NCBI RefSeq assembly: GCF_015594925.2
Contig: NZ_CP087591.1
Span: 1,364,001-1,428,000 of the forward strand
From: Vibrio sp. VB16
GTDB lineage: Bacteria; Pseudomonadota; Gammaproteobacteria; Enterobacterales; Vibrionaceae
DNA length: 64,000 nt
Direction: 5' to 3'
Below the pieces are notes generated by a model. The model saw nothing but the letters and a program-made list of their open reading frames with translations. It ran no database searches and had not been told where the DNA came from. Below, one piece after another: positions 1-8,110 of this stretch; the first letter of the stretch is position 1, and each line of letters starts with the position of its first letter. Made by a program: the position numbers and the translations under genes.

Positions 1-194
1 ACTTTCTTAAGCTTTTCTATACGTTCAGCCCCGTTACGAACTTTTCTTAATTTTCCCAAATCATCAAGCTTAGAGAGATCTCTTCTTGCTGTTGCTGGAG
101 AAACATTAAAAGTATCAATAATAGTGCTTACTTTGATGGCGTGTTTGTCATCAAGTAAAGAAAGAATGCCATTGTGTCGTTGTACTTCGTTCAT
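1..194 (-). CDS. ulaR: UlaR-like DeoR-family repressor (5' part only)
   Basis: This is the N-terminal 64 residues of a DeoR-family regulator; the rest lies beyond the left edge of the window. The ATG is at 192-194 on the minus strand. The visible part is the DNA-binding winged helix, including the recognition-helix motif SPATARRDLSKLD and then GKLRKVRNGAE, which closely follows E. coli UlaR. In that family UlaR represses the ula genes and is released by L-ascorbate-6-phosphate. The gene is divergent from the ula operon starting at 585, which supports a local repressor role. The effector domain cannot be seen. Confidence 0.85.
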   Translation of the reverse strand, partial: MNEVQRHNGILSLLDDKHAIKVSTIIDTFNVSPATARRDLSKLDDLGKLRKVRNGAERIEKLKK

Positions 195-584
195 ATATGG
201 TACCAACTATTTTATCAGTGCAAATCACAAAATGATTACTACGTGATTACTTTTGACTCGTAGTGAGTCTAATGGTCACAGTTTGTCATGTCAAATCATA
301 CTAGTTATAAACTTTGAATCTCGTCATATAAAACATGTAAGTCATTGTTTTATATAGAACGTGATTGTTTTTGGTCATTTTTGTGGATCCAAACAACATT
401 TTTTGTGGTCAATGGTGAGTACTATTGATTTAAATCAAAATAATCACGAATGAGCATTGAATGATTATTTATGATTGTTATGTTTAGTGACGTGAGCAAA
501 ACAATCGTGAGTTAATTTATCAGATAATAGATCAATTAGCTCTGTCCTATACAAAACTATTAAAAAATGAAAAGGGGTAAAAAT
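195..584. promoter_or_regulatory. ulaR/ulaA divergent control region
   Basis: This 390-base stretch has no gene and separates the divergent ulaR and ulaAB. It is AT-rich and carries several copies of a CGTGATT-like word: ACGTGATTA at 241-249, ACGTGATTG at 359-367, the inverted form TAATCACGA at 441-449, and CGTGAG at 491-496 and 505-510. Repeated half-sites in both orientations are what one expects of UlaR operators plus CRP sites. I found no perfect TGTGA-N6-TCACA box. Assigning the words to UlaR is inference. Confidence 0.5.
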
Positions 585-2363
585 ATGGAGTTTTTATACG
601 ACGTATTCTATATTTTTTACAGTCAAGTAATGACGAAAGCACCGTTACTACTTGGTTTGGTAACATGCATCGGTTACTGTCTGTTGAAACGTGATACGAC
701 GACAGTCATCAAGGGTACAATAAAAACAATTGTCGGCTTTATGCTGGTACAAGTGGGTGCGGGAACGCTAGTTAAGGGATTCAAACCTGTTATAGAAAAA
801 CTTTCTGAATTCCACGGTTTAACTGGTTCTGTTATCGACCCATACACCACAATGATGGCGACAATGGAGAACATGGGTGACGACTACTCTTGGGTAGGTT
901 ATGCCGTTCTTTTAGCGCTTGGTCTTAATATTGTGATGGTACTGTTCCGCCGCTTCACAGGCGTACGTACTATCATGCTTACTGGGCACATCATGTTCCA
1001 GCAAGCCGGCCTAGTTGCTGTTTTCTACTATATCCTTGATTATACAATGTGGGAAACCATCATATACTCAGCAATATTGATGGCTCTATATTGGGGTATT
1101 TCAGCCAACATCATGTTTAAGCCTACTGAAGCAGTAACCGGCGGTGCTGGCTTCTCTATTGGTCACCAACAACAAGTTGCTTCTTGGATTGCGGTTAAAA
1201 TCGCTCCGAAACTAGGTGATAAAAATGACAGCGTAGACCATATTGAGTTGCCAAAATGGCTACATATTTTCCACGATAGCATTGCCGCTACCGCTATCGT
1301 AATGACAGTTTTCTTTGGCATCATTCTTCTTTCTTTCGGTCTTGATAACCTTCAATCAATGGCTGGCAAAACGCATTGGTCTATCTATATTCTAGAAACC
1401 GGTCTTAAGTTTGCTGTTGCTATTCAAGTTATCGTTGCTGGCGTACGTATGTTCGTTGCGGAATTGTCTGAGGCATTTAAAGGTATCTCTGAGCGCGTTA
1501 TTCCAAATGCGGTTCTTGCTATTGACTGTGCGGCTATCTATGCATTTTCTCCAAACGCAATGGTGTTTGGTTTCATGTGGGGTGCTATTGGTCAGTTTAC
1601 AGCCGTACTTGCTATGTTGGCGTTTGACTCGCCAATCATGATTATTCCTGGCTTTATCCCAATGTTCTTCTCTAACGCAACCATTGGTGTATTTGCAAAC
1701 CACTTCGGTGGTTGGAAAGCGGTAATGAAGATCTGTTTCGTGATGGGTATTATCGAAGTGGTTGGTTCAGCTTGGGCAATTCAATTAATCAGTGGTCATG
1801 GTGTTGAGTTTAGCGGTTGGATGGGCATGGCCGATTGGGCATTAGTCTTCCCACCTATCTTTGCTGGTATCTCTGCATCTAAATCATTCATCTGGGTATT
1901 GGTTGCATTAGCATTCGTATACTTCTACTTCGCATCTAAGCAATTACGTGCGGAAGAAGATGCACAAGCGCAAGATGGCGGCAACGATTTACAACAAGAA
2001 GCACCAGAAGTGATAGCAGCAGTACAACAAGCTGTCGCACAATCAGATGGCGTTCGACCTATCAGCATCCTAGCGGTTTGCGGTAACGGTCAAGGCTCAT
2101 CAATGATGATGAAAATGAAAATCGGTAAATATCTAGAGAAGAAAGGTATCCCGCATGTGATGGATTCTTGTGCGGTATCAGATTATAAGTCGAAATTATC
2201 TTCAACCGATATCATCGTTTCTTCTAAGCACCTTTCAAGCGAAATGGAAGTAGGCGAAGGCAAATACATTCTAGGTGTTCAGAATATGCTTAACCCGAAT
2301 ACATTTGGTGATGAATTGGTAGAGCTAATCGACAAAACGTTTGCGGCTCAAAGAACCAACTAA
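585..2363 (+). CDS. ulaA: L-ascorbate PTS transporter, fused EIIC-EIIB
   Basis: This inner-membrane PTS permease imports and phosphorylates L-ascorbate. Residues 1 to about 460 match the multi-spanning EIIC UlaA throughout (near the start MTKAPLLLG, centrally GHIMFQQAGL, later FFSNATIGVFANHFGGW). A Q/A/E-rich linker at about 460-490 leads into an EIIB domain (about 493-592) whose phosphorylated cysteine is C499 in the motif AVCGNGQGSS. In E. coli these are two proteins, UlaA and UlaB; here they are one polypeptide of 592 residues. The start at 585 is preferred over an in-frame ATG at 567 because AGGGG at 573-577 is well spaced and the MEFLYDVFYIF start aligns with UlaA. It is the first gene of the operon and pairs with ulaC as EIIA. 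Confidence 0.95.
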   Translation: MEFLYDVFYIFYSQVMTKAPLLLGLVTCIGYCLLKRDTTTVIKGTIKTIVGFMLVQVGAGTLVKGFKPVIEKLSEFHGLTGSVIDPYTTMMATMENMGDDYSWVGYAVLLALGLNIVMVLFRRFTGVRTIMLTGHIMFQQAGLVAVFYYILDYTMWETIIYSAILMALYWGISANIMFKPTEAVTGGAGFSIGHQQQVASWIAVKIAPKLGDKNDSVDHIELPKWLHIFHDSIAATAIVMTVFFGIILLSFGLDNLQSMAGKTHWSIYILETGLKFAVAIQVIVAGVRMFVAELSEAFKGISERVIPNAVLAIDCAAIYAFSPNAMVFGFMWGAIGQFTAVLAMLAFDSPIMIIPGFIPMFFSNATIGVFANHFGGWKAVMKICFVMGIIEVVGSAWAIQLISGHGVEFSGWMGMADWALVFPPIFAGISASKSFIWVLVALAFVYFYFASKQLRAEEDAQAQDGGNDLQQEAPEVIAAVQQAVAQSDGVRPISILAVCGNGQGSSMMMKMKIGKYLEKKGIPHVMDSCAVSDYKSKLSSTDIIVSSKHLSSEMEVGEGKYILGVQNMLNPNTFGDELVELIDKTFAAQRTN

Positions 2364-2407
2364 GCCGTGTTAAAAAGTACAAATATTAATAAATAATAAG
2401 AAACAAA

Positions 2408-2440
2408 GGTTGCTAGGAGCCCTTTCTAGCAACCCTTTTT
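2408..2440 (+). terminator. Hairpin with T-run between ulaAB and ulaC
   Basis: GGTTGCTAG at 2408-2416 pairs perfectly with CTAGCAACC at 2426-2434 and is followed by CTTTTT, the form of an intrinsic terminator. It lies inside an operon, 14 bases before the ulaC start, so it probably gives partial termination or protects the 3' end of the upstream message, lowering or uncoupling EIIA expression. Confidence 0.65.
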
Positions 2441-2454
2441 ACTGGAGATGTATA

Positions 2455-2919
2455 ATGGGTTTTAAACAATCACTAATCGAAAACAATTCAATTAAGTTAA
2501 ATGTAGAGACGTCGGACTGGCGTGAAGCGATTAAAATCGGCACTGATATGCTTGAAGCATCAGGAGCGGTTGAACCCAGTTACTACAAAGCAATTGTTCG
2601 TAGTATTGAAAAATTAGGCCCTTATATCTGTATCGCTCCAGACTTTGCAATGCCACATGCTCGCCCTGAGGATGGCGTTAACAGAACGGCTTTTGCATTG
2701 GTTACTTTGGCAACGCCACTCGATATTGAGGGTGAACAAGTCAGAGTGATGGTAACACTTGCAGGAGGCTCATCTGATGAGCATATGGAAGGACTGATGG
2801 AAGTTACTCAAGTACTTGATGATGAAGATAGCGAATCTGGCGTTGATGTTGAAAAGCTCTTGGCCTGCCAATCAGTGGAAGACGTGTATCAAGTGATAGA
2901 TGCCGCATTAGCGGAATAA
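2455..2919 (+). CDS. ulaC: L-ascorbate PTS EIIA component
   Basis: This cytoplasmic EIIA protein takes phosphate from HPr and passes it to the EIIB domain of the upstream gene. It is 154 residues, the same length as E. coli UlaC. The phosphorylated histidine is H68 in the motif AMPHARPEDGV, typical of the mannitol/fructose EIIA fold. The ATG at 2455 follows GGAG at 2444-2447 with good spacing; the longer in-frame reading would run through the preceding hairpin and is unlikely. It lies between ulaAB and ulaF, so the operon holds a complete ascorbate PTS. Confidence 0.93.
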   Translation: MGFKQSLIENNSIKLNVETSDWREAIKIGTDMLEASGAVEPSYYKAIVRSIEKLGPYICIAPDFAMPHARPEDGVNRTAFALVTLATPLDIEGEQVRVMVTLAGGSSDEHMEGLMEVTQVLDDEDSESGVDVEKLLACQSVEDVYQVIDAALAE

Positions 2920-3038
2920 ATTCAATTAGCTAAAGCGCTCTTAATCGAGCTTTAGTACTACAATTTCATTCATGTAAAGGTCGGCTTCTCAACGCAGGTG
3001 CCGAGTGATTCTTTACATCCAAAATAAGGTTAAAAGAT

Positions 3039-3731
3039 ATGTATCAAGCACTTAAGCAACGCGTATTAGATGCAAATCTGCAATTACCTAAATACGGTTT
3101 GGTAACATTTACTTGGGGAAATGTTTCTGAAATCGATCGTAAATTAGGTGTTATCGCGATCAAACCATCAGGTGTGGAATATGACGATATGGGTGTTGAT
3201 GACATCGTTGTCGTGAACCTTGAAGGTCAACGAATTGAAGGAACATTGAACCCTTCAAGTGATACCGATACTCACATTGAACTCTACAAAGCGTTTCCAA
3301 ATATTGGTGGTGTTGTTCATACCCATTCTCGAAGTGCGACCGTTTGGGCACAAGCGAGCTTAGATGTTCCCGCTCTTGGGACGACTCATGCGGATTATTT
3401 TTACGGTGATGTCCCATGTACGCGTAATTTAACGCCTGCCGAAATAGACGTTGAATACGAAAAAAATACGGGTCATGTGATTATTGAAGAGTTTCATAAC
3501 CGAAATATTGACCCTCAAGCGGTACCAAGTGTTCTTGTTGCCGGTCATGCTCCGTTTTCTTGGGGAAAAGACGCCAAAGATGCGGTTCACAACGCGGTCG
3601 TTTTAGAAGAGGTTTCTGCAATGGCTCTTGCGACTCGTTCTCTCAATAGCGATATTAAAATTCAATCAGAGCTATCAGATAAGCATTACAACCGAAAACA
3701 TGGTGCCAATGCCTATTATGGACAGCGATAA
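3039..3731 (+). CDS. ulaF: L-ribulose-5-phosphate 4-epimerase
   Basis: This class II aldolase-fold enzyme interconverts L-ribulose-5-phosphate and D-xylulose-5-phosphate, the last step of ascorbate breakdown into the pentose phosphate pathway. At 230 residues it is about the length of E. coli UlaF (228). Visible hallmarks are TFTWGNVS near residue 24, IKPSGV near 41, SSDTDTH near 73, the zinc-binding VHTHS with H94 and H96, and GTTHADYFYGD; the C-terminus ends KHGANAYYGQR as in UlaF. It lies 119 bases after ulaC. UlaF is favoured over AraD or SgbE paralogs by context rather than by residues alone. Confidence 0.93.
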   Translation: MYQALKQRVLDANLQLPKYGLVTFTWGNVSEIDRKLGVIAIKPSGVEYDDMGVDDIVVVNLEGQRIEGTLNPSSDTDTHIELYKAFPNIGGVVHTHSRSATVWAQASLDVPALGTTHADYFYGDVPCTRNLTPAEIDVEYEKNTGHVIIEEFHNRNIDPQAVPSVLVAGHAPFSWGKDAKDAVHNAVVLEEVSAMALATRSLNSDIKIQSELSDKHYNRKHGANAYYGQR

Positions 3732-3762
3732 CGTTAACGATCAGTAATGGGGAGGAGCAGTC

Positions 3763-4584
3763 ATGTATAAGGTTCTTGCGCTCGATATGGATGGAACAGT
3801 ACTCAACAGCCGACATGGTATTCATCCAGATGTTGTACAAGCGATTCGAGAAGCGAAGGAAAAATGCCACGTATTGATGGTAACCGGTCGTCATCATACT
3901 GCTGCAAAACCTTATTATGAGCAACTTGAACTGGATACGCCGGCCATCTGTTGTAACGGAACTTATATCTATGATTATCGCAATCATAAAGTGCTCATAG
4001 AAAACGCTATTTCCAAACAAAATGCGAAAAATTTTTTAAATTTGGCTCAAGGTTATGGCATGAAAGTTGTGCTTTATACCACTCACTCTATGGTCTATTC
4101 ACGTCGTCAACCTATTGACTATATGAAGGCATTAGAGTCTTGGGCAGATAGTTTTGACAAGCATCTGCGGCCAAGTATCAGACGTGTTGATTCTTTCGAA
4201 GAAGAGATTGATGAAGCCGAACATATATGGAAATTTGTCATCGAAGGAGATCCGAAAAATATCGCTGAATTAGAGTCTTTAAATTTTGTAAGCGATAACT
4301 TTTCTGGAGAACGTTCTTGGTTCAATCGGGTCGATTTTGCTGCTAAAGGCAATTCAAAAGGCAGCCGATTAGCTGAATATTTAAAGCAACATGGTTACCT
4401 GCCAGAGCAAGTAATGGCGGTGGGTGACAACCACAACGATATTTCTATGATCACACTAGCGGGGTTAGGCGTTGCAATGAGCAATGCCGATGAAACAGTT
4501 AAAGCTACCGCTAATCTCGTGTGTCAATCAGATAACAACCAAGGTGGGCTAGCCCATCTTATTCGTGAGAAAATTAAAGGATAA
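3763..4584 (+). CDS. ybhA: Cof-type HAD phosphatase, YbhA-like
   Basis: This is a HAD-superfamily sugar/cofactor phosphatase of 273 residues. Motif I is LDMDGT (nucleophile D8, acid D10). It is followed by VTGRHH and the stretch DTPAICCNGTYIYDY, which is nearly identical to E. coli YbhA, a pyridoxal phosphate phosphatase. The Lys motif is in AAKGNSKG and motif IV is VGDNHNDISM. A strong GGGGAGGAG precedes the ATG. It sits inside the ula operon between ulaF and ulaD, with only 4 bases to ulaD, so it is probably co-expressed with ascorbate catabolism. E. coli has no phosphatase in its ula operon. A role in clearing a phosphorylated side product is inference. Confidence 0.8.
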   Translation: MYKVLALDMDGTVLNSRHGIHPDVVQAIREAKEKCHVLMVTGRHHTAAKPYYEQLELDTPAICCNGTYIYDYRNHKVLIENAISKQNAKNFLNLAQGYGMKVVLYTTHSMVYSRRQPIDYMKALESWADSFDKHLRPSIRRVDSFEEEIDEAEHIWKFVIEGDPKNIAELESLNFVSDNFSGERSWFNRVDFAAKGNSKGSRLAEYLKQHGYLPEQVMAVGDNHNDISMITLAGLGVAMSNADETVKATANLVCQSDNNQGGLAHLIREKIKG

Positions 4585-4588
4585 AATT

Positions 4589-5233
4589 ATGACTAAACCA
4601 ATGATTCAAATCGCACTAGATCAAACTGACCTAACCAGTGCCATTGCTGTTGCCAACAACGTTGAAAGCTTTGTTGATGTTATAGAGGTAGGAACGATTC
4701 TTGCGTTTGCGGAAGGAATGACCGCTGTTGCAACGCTGAGAAAGAATCATCCAGACCATATCTTAGTCTGTGATATGAAAACGACGGATGGTGGTGCCAT
4801 TCTTGCGCGTATGGCTTTTGAAGCTGGTGCTGACTGGATAACGGTGTCTGCAGCTGCGCATATAGCAACAATTGCAGCGTGTAAAAAAGTGGCGGATGAG
4901 TTCAATGGTGAAATTCAGATCGAAATTTACGGTAATTGGACCATGGAAAATGCACAGGCGTGGGTTGACCTAGGCATTAAGCAGGCTATTTATCATCGCT
5001 CTCGTGATGCAGAACTCGCTGGAGTTGGCTGGACGGACGCTGATCTAGACAAAATGCGAGCATTGTCAGACTTAGGTATTGAGCTATCTATTACGGGCGG
5101 CATTGTACCGGAAGAACTGCATCTTTTTGAAGGTATTAAAGCGAAAACCTTCATTGCCGGTCGTGCGCTTGCAGGAGATAAAGGAAGAGAGACAGCAGAA
5201 GCATTGCGTAAGCAGATTAACCGTTACTGGTAA
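4589..5233 (+). CDS. ulaD: 3-keto-L-gulonate-6-phosphate decarboxylase
   Basis: This enzyme of the orotidine monophosphate decarboxylase suprafamily makes L-xylulose-5-phosphate and CO2 from 3-keto-L-gulonate-6-phosphate. It has 214 residues (E. coli UlaD has 216). The known active-site positions are present: D11, E33, D62, K64 and D67 (motif CDMKTTDGG), then IEIYGNW, YHRSRDA and the phosphate-binding ITGGIVPE and IAGRA near the end. The start at 4589 is chosen because MTKPMIQIALD aligns with UlaD and AAGGAT precedes it; an in-frame ATG at 4565 lies inside the upstream gene. It is followed 12 bases later by ulaE. Confidence 0.95.
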   Translation: MTKPMIQIALDQTDLTSAIAVANNVESFVDVIEVGTILAFAEGMTAVATLRKNHPDHILVCDMKTTDGGAILARMAFEAGADWITVSAAAHIATIAACKKVADEFNGEIQIEIYGNWTMENAQAWVDLGIKQAIYHRSRDAELAGVGWTDADLDKMRALSDLGIELSITGGIVPEELHLFEGIKAKTFIAGRALAGDKGRETAEALRKQINRYW

Positions 5234-5245
5234 GTAGGGAAGGGT

Positions 5246-6121
5246 ATGTTTAATAACTTAGAACGCCACCGTATTGGGCTTTATGAAAAAGCGCTTCCAA
5301 ATGACTTTTCGTGGGAGAGTAGGCTCAAGAAAGCCAAAGAGTTAGGGTTCGATTTTCTTGAGATATCAATAGACGAGTCGGATGAACGCCGTAGTCGATT
5401 GGATTGGAGTGATGAAGAGATCTATGGGCTTCGTCATCTGTGCGAGCAATATGGTATTCCGCTTCAATCAATGTGTTTAAGCGCTCATCGGAAGTTTCCT
5501 TTTGGTTCTGCTCAATCTGAGGTTAGGGACCAAGCCGCGCTTCATATGCAGAAAGCGATAACGCTGGCCTATAAGTTAGGTGTGCGTAACATTCAGCTCG
5601 CCGGGTATGATGTTTATTATGAACCTGCCAATGAAGAAACACATAAACGCTTTATAGAAGGCATGCGTTATTGTTCTAAGTTAGCTGAAAAAGCAGGCGT
5701 AATGCTCTCTGTAGAGATAATGGATACCGAATATCTTAACTCATTAAGTAAGTTTGAAGTCCTTAATCGAGAGGTTCGTTCACCATTTTTTACCGCTTAT
5801 CCTGATGTCGGTAATATTAATGGTTGGAATTATGACACCTGTACAGAGCTTGCGTTAAGTGCTCCAAATATCACTCAGATTCACTTGAAGGACACCTACA
5901 AAGTGAAAGAAGGATATAAAGGACAGTTCCGTGACCTTGTTATTGGTGAGGGTGAAGTTGATTTTGACGCCATATTCGAAACCATTAAAAAGTCTAATAT
6001 TGTCGTGCCCCTTGTCATAGAGATGTGGGCCCAAGATGAGAAATGGGAAGAGAATATTAAGACGGCTCAAGTAAGGTTAAACAAAGCGTGTGAAGCAGCT
6101 GGTTTACCGACTCTTTTTTAG
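5246..6121 (+). CDS. ulaE: L-xylulose-5-phosphate 3-epimerase
   Basis: This TIM-barrel epimerase converts L-xylulose-5-phosphate to L-ribulose-5-phosphate, the substrate of UlaF. It has 291 residues (E. coli UlaE has 284). Shared signatures are LYEKALP near the start, SMCLSAHRKFP, IQLAGYDVYYE, VEIMDTEYLNS, YPDVGN, HLKDT, GEGEVDF and VIEMW; the Glu and His/Asp metal ligands of the family fall in these blocks. GGGAAGGG stands just before the ATG. It is the last gene of the operon. The lactonase UlaG, needed for the first cytosolic step, is not in this window and may lie to the left beyond ulaR. Confidence 0.93.
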   Translation: MFNNLERHRIGLYEKALPNDFSWESRLKKAKELGFDFLEISIDESDERRSRLDWSDEEIYGLRHLCEQYGIPLQSMCLSAHRKFPFGSAQSEVRDQAALHMQKAITLAYKLGVRNIQLAGYDVYYEPANEETHKRFIEGMRYCSKLAEKAGVMLSVEIMDTEYLNSLSKFEVLNREVRSPFFTAYPDVGNINGWNYDTCTELALSAPNITQIHLKDTYKVKEGYKGQFRDLVIGEGEVDFDAIFETIKKSNIVVPLVIEMWAQDEKWEENIKTAQVRLNKACEAAGLPTLF

Positions 6122-6126
6122 CCTAA

Positions 6127-6155
6127 ATGCGCCTATAATCTGTTTATAGGCGCAT
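6127..6155 (+). terminator. Hairpin closing the ula operon
   Basis: ATGCGCCTATAA (6127-6138) pairs perfectly with TTATAGGCGCAT (6144-6155) around a 5-base loop. It starts 5 bases after the ulaE stop. No clear T-run follows, so it may act as a 3'-end stabiliser or a Rho-associated end rather than a classical terminator. Confidence 0.6.
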
Positions 6156-6372
6156 GTTCTCTGCGACAGAAATTATTCAATAATTTGCCTCTATTCAATC
6201 CCTAAATAATCACACTCAATACCTTCCCATTTATCAATAAGTGCAATACTTTTTGAACAGTACTCTGTTGTCAATCAACGGTGCTTAATTGACTTATCTA
6301 ACGGTTTGTATCAAAGTAAGCTAAAATAGTTAGATATAAATCACAATTTTGTGGTTAATTTTGAGCACTTAA

Positions 6373-6801
6373 ATGACGCTTCTTCATATACAACTCTTTT
6401 GGGTTGAAAATCAGTACAAGCTTCTGTCGCTTGATAACCTACCTCATCTGTCCGAAAGGCAGAAAGAGGAGTTAGACTCGTGGTGTAAAAAACGCAGGAA
6501 AATTCTGAACTTTGAGGTTCATTTACAGCCTTGGGTAAAAATTACCAGTGATGGTGAGTCGACGGAAGTGATACTTAGGCCTAACGGAAAGGCTTATGAA
6601 CAAGATATGTTTGGTTCCCAACAGCGAGAAGGGTCTTGGAAAATAGTTGAAGGTTTTTTATTTGTTGTATTTCAAGATGGTGCAGACTTCATAGAGTACC
6701 GTGTTATAGGCAATGCGGATAGTAATACACACTCGGCAGCCGAATATATAAATGGAAAGCCCAATGCCTATATGAAGTTCATTCAAACTAAACCGCATTA
6801 A
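6373..6801 (+). CDS. Hypothetical protein, 142 residues
   Basis: I do not recognise this family. The protein is soluble with no signal peptide. It has an N-terminal helical, charged part (residues 20-48, rich in K, R and E) followed by a beta-rich half with repeated aromatic and hydrophobic strands (WVKITSDG, EVILRPNG, GSWKIVEGFLFVVFQDGADF), which suggests a small beta-sheet domain. No clear ribosome binding site precedes the ATG at 6373, and a start further in cannot be excluded. It stands alone between the ula operon and the SH3-like gene, with about 250 bases of empty sequence before and 385 after. Confidence 0.6.
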   Translation: MTLLHIQLFWVENQYKLLSLDNLPHLSERQKEELDSWCKKRRKILNFEVHLQPWVKITSDGESTEVILRPNGKAYEQDMFGSQQREGSWKIVEGFLFVVFQDGADFIEYRVIGNADSNTHSAAEYINGKPNAYMKFIQTKPH

Positions 6802-7186
6802 TTGTCCTCTAAAACGTGCGTCGGGTCTTCTGTAGTAGTGTTACCTTTTTTGTATTATTGAACATCGTGAACATTGGCTGTATCTACTTAACGGACCGTT
6901 TTATACCTATCTAATGTAATGGTGTTCTAAACATTGCCTGCTCAACTTCACACCTAAGATGCCGTTCCATTTTTTGAATACTTAGCCACACCGTTAGTCA
7001 ACGAAAATACAAAATCAAAGCGTTAGATATTAAACTACTCCGCATGTTACGTACCCTAATTTGCTAATCTTAGCCGACTAAAGTATTTTGAAATGTGGCC
7101 GATATAAAGGGATGGACTGTTAATTCAAATAAACAATTATCCGTTATAAATGAAAGGTCAGGCGTGGGCATAAATAGGCGTAATTT
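6802..7186. other. Gene-free spacer
   Basis: This 385-base AT-rich stretch lies between the hypothetical protein and the SH3-like gene. I see no convincing coding frame, RNA gene, repeat or strong hairpin in it. The last 100 bases presumably hold the promoter of the gene at 7187, whose start is preceded by GGCGTAATTT. Confidence 0.5.
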
Positions 7187-7840
7187 ATGAAGAAAATCGT
7201 GATTATTATTGTCGTACTTCTACTTTTAGCAGGGGCTGGAGGGGGAGCGTATTACTATTTTTTCATGATGAATGATGACTCTGGGTTGACTGTACCTGAA
7301 GAGGTTGCCGCAGTAGTAGTAGAACCAGAAATGGAGACTAAAACGGTTGTAAAAGTGAATATGGATTATTTTGTTGATACCAATAAGCTTAACGTTAGGT
7401 CATACCCTAGAAAAAACGCCTCTATTCGGTCGGCACTGCGTAAAGGGGAATCACTGAAAGCCCTAGAGATAAAAGGCGATTGGGTAAGGATTTCTGAATA
7501 TGAAATCCATCAGAGTGGCAATGATGTTGCAGACTGGGTCCATATGGATTTTATATCTCACAATAAACCCATTATTACCGAAAGAGAGATTAGAAAAAAC
7601 ATGTTGAAGTTAGTGAATAAATCGGATGATTTTATGACCTATCAAGATCAGTTTGTTATTGCAACACGTAAGCTTATCGAAGACGGGACATGCCGCTACG
7701 AAGATTTTGAGTTGATGGACGGTTGGGTTCTGTCGCGAACGTTTGATATTGAACCTGTCTACTTTGTTTATTGTGGTGGTACAAAAAGAGCGAATAAGGT
7801 GTATGTAACCGTTGAAACGGGTGAAATATTTCAACCTTAA
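7187..7840 (+). CDS. Membrane-anchored SH3-like domain protein
   Basis: A 217-residue protein of unknown role. Residues 4-26 form a single very hydrophobic segment (VIIIVVLLLLAGAGGGAYYY) after MKK, which suggests an N-terminal membrane anchor with the rest in the periplasm. Residues about 60-128 look like a bacterial SH3 fold (TNKLNVRSYPRKNASIRSAL, then KGESLKALEIKGDWVRIS and DWVHMDFI), a module often seen in cell-envelope proteins. The C-terminal part, about 140-217, holds two Cys (CRYEDF and VYCGG) that could form a disulfide. It is monocistronic. Function is not inferred. Confidence 0.72.
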   Translation: MKKIVIIIVVLLLLAGAGGGAYYYFFMMNDDSGLTVPEEVAAVVVEPEMETKTVVKVNMDYFVDTNKLNVRSYPRKNASIRSALRKGESLKALEIKGDWVRISEYEIHQSGNDVADWVHMDFISHNKPIITEREIRKNMLKLVNKSDDFMTYQDQFVIATRKLIEDGTCRYEDFELMDGWVLSRTFDIEPVYFVYCGGTKRANKVYVTVETGEIFQP

Positions 7841-7846
7841 TACTTT

Positions 7847-8044
7847 TTAACTTGACACTTCTGGTCTATGTGAAGAGGTGACAAGTGCACATAAAATGCC
7901 TTTGGCTTGCAACATTTTAAATAGGGTGTGGAAACCAACCTTATAATGTACACCAATAATTTGTTCATAAAATTCATCGCTAATTTCTAACCCTTGGTCT
8001 CTAGCCGCCTCTTGCCAACTCGTCTTTTTTGTCTCTGATGCCAA
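7847..8044 (-). pseudogene. HAD-superfamily phosphatase remnant
   Basis: This 65-codon frame looks like two non-adjacent pieces of a beta-phosphoglucomutase-type HAD hydrolase. The first, WQEAARDQGLEISDEFYEQIIG, resembles the start of the helical cap. The second, GFHTLFKMLQAKGILCALVTSSHRPEV, resembles the region around motif II (VTSS). Motif I (DxDGT) at the N-terminus, most of the cap between the two pieces, and motifs III and IV are absent. Both ends run into unrelated DNA. It is best read as a decayed gene, truncated on both sides and deleted internally, beside the racemase gene. Confidence 0.65.
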
Positions 8045-8110
8045 ACTAAATTCATTTTTGGATAACTTTACGCTAATCTTACTTAGTTGAAATTAAACGT
8101 GGGAATGGTA

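Noticed and set aside
1392..1703. 103-codon minus-strand frame inside ulaAB
   Set aside because: It lies in a region that codes for conserved membrane spans on the plus strand and has no start context.
6191..6274. Short minus-strand frame (27 codons from a TTG) ending in WEGIECDYLGIE
   Set aside because: Its composition looks protein-like and it could be the tail of a lost gene, but there is a stop just before it, no ribosome binding site and no family match that I can name.
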